A stretch of DNA of 64,000 nt from the NCBI GenBank assembly GCA_900318995.1, contig ONMR01000001.1, forward strand, positions 186,001 through 250,000. Direction: 5' to 3'. The first letter of the stretch is position 1. Each line of letters starts with the position of its first letter. The notes beneath the pieces were generated by a model. The model worked only from the letters and a program-made list of their open reading frames with translations, ran no database searches and was not told the origin of the DNA. This DNA is from an uncultured Prevotellaceae bacterium (lineage in GTDB: Bacteria; Bacteroidota; Bacteroidia; Bacteroidales; Bacteroidaceae). This document shows, piece after piece, positions 7,173 through 14,285 of this stretch. The position numbers were made by a program, and so were the translations under genes.

Positions 7173-8492
7173 ATGGAGATTAAAAGAGACATTATTGAAA
7201 CCTTTCAGAATTGGAAGGAATCACCTCGACGTAAGCCGATGCTACTACAGGGTGCACGTCAGATTGGAAAGACATGGGCGGTGGAGCAGTTCGGAAAAAC
7301 CTGTTACGAACACTTTGTAAAATTTGATTTGGACCGCAGTCCTGAAATCATTGATGCATTCCGCGTCTCAAAGGAGCCGGCCCGTGTCATCAAGGAGCTC
7401 CAGGCATACAGTGATGCTCCTCTTCTTCCTGACAAAACCCTTATTTTTTTTGATGAAATACAGGAGAGTGAGGAGGTATTCAATTCACTGAAATACTTTT
7501 GCGAGGATGCGCCACGGTATCATATCATTGCTGCTGGTTCTCTGCTTGGCGTAGCCGTAAAGCGTAAACACATGAAAGTTCCCGTAGGGAAGGTGAATAA
7601 GGTGGTTATGTATCCTGTCACTTTTAGGGAATTCATGCGAATGGCCGATCCAACCGCATTTGAATTTGTGGACAAACTTGAGGCGCCGGAGCATCTCCCT
7701 ACTGTCATATTCAACAAGTTGGCATCTGAATACCGTCGATATCTGATTTGTGGGGGAATGCCGGAATCTGCATCACTGATGCTGGATGGGGCGGGTATGG
7801 CGGATATTGATTCCGCCCTACAAGACATTCTGGATCTGAACGAGGTTGACTTTTCCAAGTACGCGGAGCCGCAGGAGGTAACCCGCATCCGTGCCGTATG
7901 GCACAGCCTTCCAGCTCAACTCAGCAAGGAAAACCGTAAGTTCATATACCGCGTCATACGTACTGGAGCCCGGGCTAAAGATTATGAATCAGCACTAACG
8001 TGGCTAGTTGATGCCGGTCTGGCGTATCAGATATTTAATGTCTCCAAGCCTGGCATTCCGCTGAGCGGCTATGAGGAGCATGAGGCTTTCAAGTTTTACG
8101 CCTACGACTGCGGTATCCTGCGCCGTTTGGCCGGGGTCAAGGCCGATGTGATTCAGAACCGGAATGCCGGTTATACGGAGTTTAAGGGTGCAATGGCTGA
8201 GAATGTCGTGTTGCAGTCCCTATTGCCGCAATTGAGAGGAGAGAAGCCTTACTATTGGAGCTCGGATGGCAGGGCTGAGATAGAATTCCTTATCGATGTG
8301 GACGGCGGGGTGATTCCCGTGGAAGTAAAGGCCGAAGGTAACACAGCAGGTCGGAGTCTTTCTGTCTATACAGAGAAATATAGCCCCAGTCGCCGCATCC
8401 GTATATCCATGAACAACTTACAAGAAAACGGCGGGCTATATAGTATTCCCAATCCAATGGCAGACTGGATAACTCACCTTGTTAAATTGTAA
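7173..8492 (+). CDS. AAA_14/DUF4143 ATP-binding protein
   Basis: The 439-residue product carries a P-loop (GARQIGKT, about residues 27-34) and a Walker B segment (LIFFDEIQ, about residues 91-98). The C-terminal half has the DUF4143 domain, with EFLID...VEVKA near residues 370-390, a nuclease-like or degenerate restriction-fold strand. Proteins of this kind are very common in Bacteroidetes and archaea; the precise role is unknown, with defence or nucleic-acid-linked roles proposed. It is cytoplasmic, unlike all its neighbours to the left. The gene at 8519 follows after 26 bases and may share its transcript. Confidence 0.85.
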   Translation: MEIKRDIIETFQNWKESPRRKPMLLQGARQIGKTWAVEQFGKTCYEHFVKFDLDRSPEIIDAFRVSKEPARVIKELQAYSDAPLLPDKTLIFFDEIQESEEVFNSLKYFCEDAPRYHIIAAGSLLGVAVKRKHMKVPVGKVNKVVMYPVTFREFMRMADPTAFEFVDKLEAPEHLPTVIFNKLASEYRRYLICGGMPESASLMLDGAGMADIDSALQDILDLNEVDFSKYAEPQEVTRIRAVWHSLPAQLSKENRKFIYRVIRTGARAKDYESALTWLVDAGLAYQIFNVSKPGIPLSGYEEHEAFKFYAYDCGILRRLAGVKADVIQNRNAGYTEFKGAMAENVVLQSLLPQLRGEKPYYWSSDGRAEIEFLIDVDGGVIPVEVKAEGNTAGRSLSVYTEKYSPSRRIRISMNNLQENGGLYSIPNPMADWITHLVKL

Positions 8493-8518
8493 ATTTTGAA
8501 ATCTAAAAAAGAAATAGT

Positions 8519-8956
8519 ATGACTTTATCAGATTGGTTCCAAGGATTCGAAAAAGGGATAAGCTGTCTGAACGAGGAACAGCTCGCCTGTTTCTTTTCGG
8601 AATGCGGGAAAAATTGTGTGAAATGTGGAACACTACAAATCTATCAGGAACTATATGAAAAAGCAAATGGTGATTTGGACACCTTCTTTTCAGAAGCAAA
8701 CAAACTGCCTGGCGTTAAAAGCGAAATCATTAAAAAAGGTTCTGCGTATCATCTGCACTTTATGGAGTGTACCTGCATGCTTCACCGGCAAGGATATGTT
8801 TCCACACCCCTACTTTGTGAGTGCTCCAAGCAAAGCATTCTTTACGTATTGCATTCATTATGGAAAGACAAGGCATTTCGGGTAACAATCTGCGAATCCA
8901 TTTTACGAGGTAGCCAACAATGCAAAATGCTAATTGAAACAACAAACAATGCCTGA
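8519..8956 (+). CDS. Cysteine-rich protein, possible DUF6144/V4R-like
   Basis: The 145-residue cytoplasmic protein has about ten cysteines, including pairs ECGKNCVKC and ECTCML, then LCECSKQS. Its C-terminal stretch is ESILRGSQQCKMLIE. That ending resembles proteins annotated as DUF6144 or L-2-amino-thiazoline-4-carboxylate hydrolase-like, in which a small-molecule pocket is formed by a V4R-like fold. I recognise only the pattern and cannot name a substrate. It follows the ATPase gene closely. Confidence 0.55.
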   Translation: MTLSDWFQGFEKGISCLNEEQLACFFSECGKNCVKCGTLQIYQELYEKANGDLDTFFSEANKLPGVKSEIIKKGSAYHLHFMECTCMLHRQGYVSTPLLCECSKQSILYVLHSLWKDKAFRVTICESILRGSQQCKMLIETTNNA

Positions 8957-9022
8957 CAGCAGCATCGGCCAATTGAAAAAAGTAACCAAGAGGTGACCAA
9001 ATCTGAGTGGCAAATAAAAAGA

Positions 9023-9058
9023 GTACCATTGGGGTCTGTCCCCAATGGTACCTTTTTT
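9023..9058 (+). terminator. Rho-independent terminator
   Basis: GTACCATTGGGG (9023-9034) pairs perfectly with CCCCAATGGTAC (9040-9051) around a 5-nt loop, then six Ts. It ends the transcript of 7173-8956. Confidence 0.85.
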
Positions 9059-9171
9059 GTACCCAGAAGGATCCCAGTTTTCGAACCAGACTCATAGAGG
9101 AGTTAGATGTACTGTGCAGACTGGCGGCGAAGTATAAGGCCGTAAAGTGATTGCAACAGTTTTGCAACGCC
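9059..9171 (+). repeat. 113-bp repeat with a coding relic, copy 2
   Basis: Nearly identical to 700-812 (three differences by eye). It includes the same peptide relic and the same TTGCAA dyad at its right end. Confidence 0.8.
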
Positions 9172-9208
9172 TAATGCTAGGTGTTTGTTGATTTGAGAAT
9201 TACTTTTG
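9151..9208 (+). promoter_or_regulatory. TTGCAA dyad and promoter for 9232
   Basis: TTGCAA at 9151-9156 and 9162-9167, then a TACTTTTG -7-like box at 9201-9208. The start codon is 24 bp further on. No convincing -33 box is present at the usual spacing, so the dyad may recruit an activator. Confidence 0.5.
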
Positions 9209-9231
9209 CTTGCAGATAAGCGAACGCAGTT

Positions 9232-10077
9232 ATGAAAATACGCAGAATAAAGGTTTTGTTGGCCAAGGGGTGGTGCAAGGTGGTTTGCTTTGTGTCATTC
9301 TCATTGCTGTCAGTTGTCTGCAATCATGCATCGGCCCAGAAGGCGGGTGATATGATAAGCGGTGTTGTCTCAGATAAAGAGGGTCCTATGGCGTTGGTCA
9401 ACGTGACACAACGGGATTCCCTGGACCGTATAGTTGCGCAAAGCATTACTGACAGAGAAGGTAAGTTCACTTTTCCTCTGCTCAATCCCGGCAACACAAT
9501 CAAAGTGACATACCTGGGATATGAACCTGTTAATCTCCCCATCAACAAACAGTATTACGAGATTAGACTTAATGAATTACCGGGGAATGAAATACATGAA
9601 GTATCTGCAGCATTTGCAGCTGGTGAGAGTAAGAGCGAATTCAGGCCGATAATCGTTGATACGACTAATCTTATAACTATCGATGAGGCTTTAGATGGGG
9701 TGATTCCTGGCTTGGATATTGTATTTAATTCAGGTGATCTGGCGTACGGACCTCCAGTCCGTTCCCTGATGAAAAGAATTGATGGAGCTGATATTGAAAA
9801 ACCGCTTGTGGTACTTGATTCTAAGATAAAGAGGATTGACGCCGCAAAACTGGAATCATTTGTTTTTGAGAACTTCTTCAACCGTAAGAGTCTGGCCGGA
9901 CTGCTGGGCGTAGAAAAGAGCAGCCTGAAAGCCGTGAGGTATCTGCAGGACCCCCAGTCATGGACCTTATATGGCCGCGATGGATTTTGGGGCGTAGTTG
10001 AGATACTGACAAAGGAGCAGTACCGCAAATTAAAGAAAGAGGGCAAACTTGAAGATGATTGGCAGCTCCTCAAATAA
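9232..10077 (+). CDS. Secreted carboxypeptidase-regulatory-like plus plug-like protein
   Basis: The product has 281 residues: an MKIRRIK leader and hydrophobic segment (cut near ASAQK), a beta-sandwich at about residues 38-118 (ISGVVSDKEG to YEIRLNE), then a TonB-plug-like region. In the plug-like region PLVVLDSKI, LLGVEKSSLKAVRYL and LYGRDGFWGVVEILTK correspond to conserved plug strands. No beta-barrel follows, so this cannot be a transporter by itself; it resembles the first 280 residues of a SusC-like receptor. A free plug-like protein could be a decoy or a partner of another receptor; this is inference. A GACACAG-type hairpin overlaps its 3' end. Confidence 0.75.
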   Translation: MKIRRIKVLLAKGWCKVVCFVSFSLLSVVCNHASAQKAGDMISGVVSDKEGPMALVNVTQRDSLDRIVAQSITDREGKFTFPLLNPGNTIKVTYLGYEPVNLPINKQYYEIRLNELPGNEIHEVSAAFAAGESKSEFRPIIVDTTNLITIDEALDGVIPGLDIVFNSGDLAYGPPVRSLMKRIDGADIEKPLVVLDSKIKRIDAAKLESFVFENFFNRKSLAGLLGVEKSSLKAVRYLQDPQSWTLYGRDGFWGVVEILTKEQYRKLKKEGKLEDDWQLLK

Positions 10078-10774
10078 AGCACACAGTAGGGTCAGACCCC
10101 TTTGTGTCCTTTCTGTAATGTTGCTTATACAAGCAGCTGCTGTCTCCGTGTTTGCACAGGATAATGTTCAGCATGAATACGTTGATCTGGGGCTGAGCGT
10201 AAAGTGGGCCACCTGTAATGTGGGGGCCAGCAAGCCTGAGGAGGCTGGTTGTCACTATGCGTGGGGTGAGCTTGAAGAGAAGGATAATTATATTGTAGAA
10301 AATTATAAGTTCTATGATAGTGATGATTACTATCGTATCAACAAATACAATAGTAATAGTTTGGATGGGAAGGATGGTTTTACCGATGATAAAATGATTC
10401 TTGACCCCGAAGATGATGTGGCACATGTAAAATGGGGTGGAAAATGGCGTATGCCTACAGCTGAGGAATGGGAAGAACTAATAGAGGATTGTGCGTGGAA
10501 ATGGGTAGAAGTAAACGGGATGGGAGGTTATATAATTAGCGGTAAGAAACCCGGTTATAAAGACCGCTCCATATTCCTGCCCGCTTCAGGCAGCTATCTT
10601 AGAATGGATAATGAGTTTGATTTATTTGGAAACAAAGGAGATTATTGGTCAAGTTCACGCTCCACTGATAATTATTACAGACCGGCATCTGGTTTCTTTA
10701 TAGACCGTTTTGAGTACAAGAAATCTGTTACTTCTCGCCATCTTCCCAAATCCATCCGTCCCGTCTGTCCGTAA
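10049..10774 (+). CDS. Secreted FISUMP-domain protein
   Basis: The product has up to 241 residues. From about residue 42 it is a single FISUMP domain (YVDLGLSVKWATCNVGAS, YAWGE, WGGKWRMPT, DYWSSS, SIRPVCP), like the C-terminal part of 5694-6689 but without the beta-sandwich. The ATG at 10049 gives a good signal peptide with basic residues before LLIQAAAVSVFAQ but overlaps the previous gene by 29 bases. The next in-frame ATG (10118) would leave almost no n-region. The codons for the basic part coincide with the ACACAGTAGGGTC hairpin, which is elsewhere a terminator, so the signal peptide seems to have been rebuilt from a terminator. Lectin-like binding is a family-level guess. Confidence 0.75.
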   Translation: MKMIGSSSNKAHSRVRPLCVLSVMLLIQAAAVSVFAQDNVQHEYVDLGLSVKWATCNVGASKPEEAGCHYAWGELEEKDNYIVENYKFYDSDDYYRINKYNSNSLDGKDGFTDDKMILDPEDDVAHVKWGGKWRMPTAEEWEELIEDCAWKWVEVNGMGGYIISGKKPGYKDRSIFLPASGSYLRMDNEFDLFGNKGDYWSSSRSTDNYYRPASGFFIDRFEYKKSVTSRHLPKSIRPVCP

Positions 10775-10776
10775 TC

Positions 10777-10919
10777 CGCCAACGTGTAACGCGCGCATCG
10801 GCCCTGTGAGGCTTGTGAGCGAGGTTGATGTGGGACACACCCCCTTAGATGAGGGTATGTTACACACGTATCTGCGTTAGAGGGTGCTCTCGCGGGGGTG
10901 AGTGTGGGACACTTTGGCG
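10777..10919. repeat. 143-bp palindromic element, copy 2
   Basis: The same length and internal order as 394-536. The right inverted repeat (10906-10919) is intact, while the left one (10777-10790) has four changes. It lies directly after the stop codon of the FISUMP gene. Confidence 0.7.
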
Positions 10920-10940
10920 AGTTCCCGCGCAATTTCAAGT

Positions 10941-11039
10941 GTATTGGGGCGAAGCGAGTATGCGAGCGAGAGCGGTCCCGGAGGGCCGCCCTGTTCGCTG
11001 TGGCGAACTAAAAAAAGGAACGGGTTCGGCCCCGGCGGC
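10941..11039 (+). repeat. 99-bp module, copy B
   Basis: Identical by eye to 6703-6801. Its last base adjoins the tRNA-Leu remnant, whereas copy A continues into the second 44-bp unit and a hairpin. Confidence 0.8.
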
Positions 11040-11096
11040 ACGGGTCGCCCCACTGGTGTTTGAGACCAGCGCGTCTACCGATTCCGCCATCTGGGC
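11036..11096 (-). pseudogene. tRNA-Leu(CAA) lacking its 3' part
   Basis: Read on the minus strand, the 5' acceptor strand (GCCCAGA), the D-arm, the anticodon arm with loop CTCAAAC (anticodon CAA) and most of the long variable arm are normal for a class II leucine tRNA. After GTGCCG the expected T-arm and acceptor 3' strand are missing. The sequence instead runs into the 99-bp module, and no TCTGGGC-like acceptor strand occurs nearby. The gene is therefore broken, or an assembly join falls here. Confidence 0.65.
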
Positions 11097-11216
11097 TTGG
11101 CCTTAAAAACCGCCGCGAAGGTACAACAATTTGATGAAAGAAAGGGTAATACCGCAGATTTTTTTGGTTTTGCGCTATTTTAACGGGTAAACGCTTGCAG
11201 GAGTTCAAATATGTAA

Positions 11217-11224
11217 TATCTTCG
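11217..11224 (+). promoter_or_regulatory. -7 box for 11249
   Basis: TATCTTCG is a near match to TAnnTTTG, about 25 bp before the start codon. The -33 region has no clear match. Confidence 0.4.
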
Positions 11225-11248
11225 TAGCAGACGTTTAAGAAAGGTACT

Positions 11249-12337
11249 ATGTTAGGACAGGATAATTTCTGTGTTGTGCTGGCCGGAGGATTCGGAACCA
11301 GGCTTTGGCCGCTTAGCCGCAAGGGCATGCCCAAACAGTTTCTTGATTTCAACAATAACGGTAATACATTGCTCAAGCAGACCGTTGAGCGTATGAGACG
11401 CATTTTCCCTGAGGAGAACATAATTGTTTCAACCAACCTGGATTTTTATGAAGATGTGTGTAATCAGCTTCCGGACCTGAATCCGCTGCAGGTACTTCGC
11501 GAGCCGGTCATGAAGGGTACAGCTCCCAGCATTACTCTGGCTTCATATCATATCCGGGACATCAATCCGAACGCCAACATACTAGTGGTGCCGTCAGACC
11601 TTGTTATAAGGGATGAGGCTCCTTATATTGATGTAATAGAGCATGGAATGTCTTTTGTCAGTGACAATGACTGCATACTGACAGTAGGTATTAAGCCAAC
11701 CCGCCCCGAGACCCGGTTTGGCTATATCCAGATTGATGAGAAAAAGGCCGACGGCATATACAGCGTGCGCACATTTACAGAAAAGCCGGAGGAGGCGTTT
11801 GCAAAGGTGTTTGTTGATAGCGGCGAGTTTTACTGGAACTCGGGTATACTGATGTGGAACGTCAATGCTTATATTGAGATAGCCAGGACCCACCTGCCCG
11901 AGATGATTTCACAGTTCAACCGTATCTATGATACCAAGCATAACCGTGATGAGCGCCGCAGTCTGTTATACTCGGTATATGAGGCATTCCCCCATATCTC
12001 TATCGATTACGGTATTCTGGAAAAGTCAGATAAGGTATGTATGACCATTGGAGATTTCCGCTGGAATGACATAGAGTCCTGGGACCTTCTGTATGACTAT
12101 TGCGCTAAGGATGACAACGGAAACGTGTTGGGTATGTACAACTATCAGGTCTACAACTGCAATAATAGCATGTTCCTGTGCAACAAGGAGAAAAAACTGG
12201 TTGTGATTGATGACCTGAGTGAGTTTCTGGTGGTTGATACCGAGGATGTATTGGTTATATGCCGACGCAACAACGAGACGGACTTTAAGAAGTATATTAA
12301 TGACGCCATGATGAAATATGGCGAAAAGTACTCTTGA
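11249..12337 (+). CDS. manC: Mannose-1-phosphate guanylyltransferase
   Basis: The 362-residue enzyme makes GDP-mannose from mannose 1-phosphate and GTP, feeding O-antigen, capsule or fucose synthesis in the cytoplasm. The N-terminus has the nucleotidyltransferase signature LAGGFGTRLWPLSR and PKQFLDF (about residues 9-32). FTEKP and FYWNSGILMW (about residues 176-206) are typical of the family. It lacks the C-terminal cupin isomerase domain of the longer bifunctional forms, so it is the single-function type. The stop overlaps the start of the antiporter gene by 4 bases, implying co-translation. Confidence 0.9.
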   Translation: MLGQDNFCVVLAGGFGTRLWPLSRKGMPKQFLDFNNNGNTLLKQTVERMRRIFPEENIIVSTNLDFYEDVCNQLPDLNPLQVLREPVMKGTAPSITLASYHIRDINPNANILVVPSDLVIRDEAPYIDVIEHGMSFVSDNDCILTVGIKPTRPETRFGYIQIDEKKADGIYSVRTFTEKPEEAFAKVFVDSGEFYWNSGILMWNVNAYIEIARTHLPEMISQFNRIYDTKHNRDERRSLLYSVYEAFPHISIDYGILEKSDKVCMTIGDFRWNDIESWDLLYDYCAKDDNGNVLGMYNYQVYNCNNSMFLCNKEKKLVVIDDLSEFLVVDTEDVLVICRRNNETDFKKYINDAMMKYGEKYS

Positions 12338-13614
12338 TGGGTAAGGATAATAAAAAGATGCCGGGGCTCCTTGCGTTGAGCCCCATTGTGGTTTTTCTGG
12401 TTGTTTATCTGGTGTCATCGCTTATGGCTGGCGATTTCTATAAGGTGCCGGTGTCATCGGCTTTCCTTATTGCATCTGTCTATGCCGTAGCCATCACTCC
12501 AGGCAGGCTGACACACAGAGTGAGCGTATTCTCCGAGAGCGCCGGGCATTGGAACATAATGCTCATGGTGTGGATTTTCATGCTCGCGGGCGCGTTTGCA
12601 GGGTCAGCGCGGGAGATTGGTTCGGTTCAGGCCACAGTTAACTTTACCCTGAGTATAGTGCCGGCCAAGGCCCTGTTGGCAGGGCTGTTCCTGACTGCCT
12701 GTTTCGTGTCATTGGCCATAGGTACAAGCGTGGGCACTATTGTGGCTCTGGTTCCGATAGCAAACGGCATAGCAGCAGAGACGGGTATGAGTCAGGCAAT
12801 GATGGCGGCGCTGATTGTGGGCGGATCTTTCTTTGGAGACAACCTGTCATTCATATCGGATACTACCATTGCTGCAACCCGTGCCGTGGGGTGCGCCATG
12901 AAGGATAAGTTCCGGGCCAACTTTATGTTGGTCCTGCCAGCTGTGCTTCTGGTTACAGGTATTTATATATATAAGGGGCTGAGTTTAAACGCCACATCAG
13001 ATACCGCCCCTATCGAGTGGCTTAAACTGATTCCTTATATTTCGGTAATAGTTCTGGCTCTGTTTGGCCTGGATGTAACTATGGTGCTTGTTATAGGTAT
13101 TCTGCTCAATGCGGTTGTGGGGATAGCAACGGGCTCACTTGACTGGTTTACGCTGCTTGGCTCAATGGGACAGGGTATAGCCGGAATGGGGGATCTTATC
13201 ATTGTAACTTTGCTGGCAGGCGGTATGTTGGGCGTGATACGCAATAACGGCGGACTGGAGTTTATAATAAACGGGATATCCCGCCACGTTCACGGACGCA
13301 GGGGAGCTGAGTTTGGTATAGGCCTGCTCACCAGTCTGGCAAATTTCTGTACCGCTAACAATACCATTGCAATCATCACGGTAGGAAGCATTGTGAATGA
13401 CATTTCGGACCAGTACGGGATTCCAAAACGCCGTGCCGCCAGTCTGATGGATATATTCAGTTGTTTTGTACAGGGTATCATACCGTACGGCGCACAACTT
13501 CTGATGGCAGCAGGCCTGACCGGCCTGGGCACCACGCAGATTATTCCGTATCTCTACTATCCGTTTGCGGTGGGCATCTGCGTGTTGCTGTCAATTGTGT
13601 TCAAAAAGAGATGA
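12334..13614 (+). CDS. NhaC-type Na+/H+ antiporter family protein
   Basis: The 426-residue inner-membrane protein has about eleven to twelve hydrophobic segments. It contains the family motif GDNLSFISDTTIAATR (about residues 169-184) and a C-terminal ANFCTANNTIAI segment. The family exchanges sodium for protons, sometimes coupled to an organic solute. It starts inside the last codons of manC (ATGA overlap). A strong bidirectional terminator follows. The exact substrate cannot be read from sequence. Confidence 0.85.
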   Translation: MMGKDNKKMPGLLALSPIVVFLVVYLVSSLMAGDFYKVPVSSAFLIASVYAVAITPGRLTHRVSVFSESAGHWNIMLMVWIFMLAGAFAGSAREIGSVQATVNFTLSIVPAKALLAGLFLTACFVSLAIGTSVGTIVALVPIANGIAAETGMSQAMMAALIVGGSFFGDNLSFISDTTIAATRAVGCAMKDKFRANFMLVLPAVLLVTGIYIYKGLSLNATSDTAPIEWLKLIPYISVIVLALFGLDVTMVLVIGILLNAVVGIATGSLDWFTLLGSMGQGIAGMGDLIIVTLLAGGMLGVIRNNGGLEFIINGISRHVHGRRGAEFGIGLLTSLANFCTANNTIAIITVGSIVNDISDQYGIPKRRAASLMDIFSCFVQGIIPYGAQLLMAAGLTGLGTTQIIPYLYYPFAVGICVLLSIVFKKR

Positions 13615-13624
13615 CGTTTACTGC

Positions 13625-13665
13625 AAAAAGAATAGGGTGTCTGTCTGAGGCACCCTATTCTTTTT
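13625..13665. terminator. Bidirectional terminator
   Basis: AAAAAGAATAGGGTG (13625-13639) and its exact complement (13651-13665) form a 15-bp stem with A and T tracts on either side. It serves the two converging genes. Confidence 0.9.
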
Positions 13666-13681
13666 TGTTAGCTTGAGTAAA

Positions 13682-14092
13682 TCAATAGGTGATCTTGGTG
13701 GGCTCCATCTGCTTGGCCTGGGCAATCATCTTCTCGATTTCTGCAACTGAAGGAACCCTGTTGCAAAGATTCTTCTCATTGTTAACTGCAACAAGCTTGG
13801 GCTGGAGGTTGGCGGGTACCCTGTGACGGAACTCCTTGATGGTGTCTACGCCTGCAGCCTCAAGCAGTTCTGCAAACTGTCCTGCTATTCCGTTAACACG
13901 GAACAGGTCTGCGTGGTTGGTCCACTTAAGGATAAGCTTGGGTGAAATACCTGTTGCCTCTGCAATCTGGACGCGTCCTTTCTTGGCGGCGCATTTAGCC
14001 AGAAGGTCATCTGTGGTCTTGATTCCGGCGGCTGCCAACTTGGCTGCATATGCAGCTCCGATTCCCTCAATCTGTTCAATTTTGTAACTCAT
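13682..14092 (-). CDS. DUF4332 helix-hairpin-helix protein
   Basis: The product has 136 residues. The N-terminus IEQIEGIGAAYAAKLAAAGI is a helix-hairpin-helix of the kind found in DUF4332 and in ribosomal S13-like or polymerase DNA-binding tips. A second such unit is VNGIAGQFAELLEAAGVDTI. It is probably a small nucleic-acid-binding protein of unknown role. A -7-like TACCTTTA lies upstream on the minus strand near 14140. Confidence 0.8.
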   Translation of the reverse strand: MSYKIEQIEGIGAAYAAKLAAAGIKTTDDLLAKCAAKKGRVQIAEATGISPKLILKWTNHADLFRVNGIAGQFAELLEAAGVDTIKEFRHRVPANLQPKLVAVNNEKNLCNRVPSVAEIEKMIAQAKQMEPTKITY

Positions 14093-14168
14093 ATAGATCC
14101 TTTTTTGGGGTTAAATAAATATCGTGTCATAAAGGTATAGGTTTTATTTGAATAATTGAATAAAACAC

Positions 14169-14206
14169 AAAAAAATCAGTTCCGAATTAAGGGAACTGAT
14201 TTTTTT
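14169..14206. terminator. Bidirectional terminator at the left prophage edge
   Basis: AAAAAAATCAGTTCC (14169-14183) and its complement (14192-14206) form a perfect 15-bp stem. Without the prophage it would directly follow the tRNA-Asn gene on the minus strand, so it is probably that tRNA's natural terminator, now separated from it by 31 kb. Confidence 0.85.
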
Positions 14207-14221
14207 GCGCTCCTTCTAGGA
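14206..14221. other. attL core, 16 bp
   Basis: TGCGCTCCTTCTAGGA is identical to 45184-45199, the 3' end of the tRNA-Asn gene. The sequences diverge at once on the right. Only the last part of the tRNA is present here. Confidence 0.85.
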
Positions 14222-14285
14222 ACTTTTATGATTTTGTAACCGGTTGACATTCGTGCTGTTGCGGCGGGTTAGTATCTGTTTGGTA

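Noticed and set aside
8760-9167. Minus-strand frame similar to 494-808
   Set aside because: The similarity of the two frames reflects only the shared 113-bp DNA repeat; the plus-strand gene and relic explain it.
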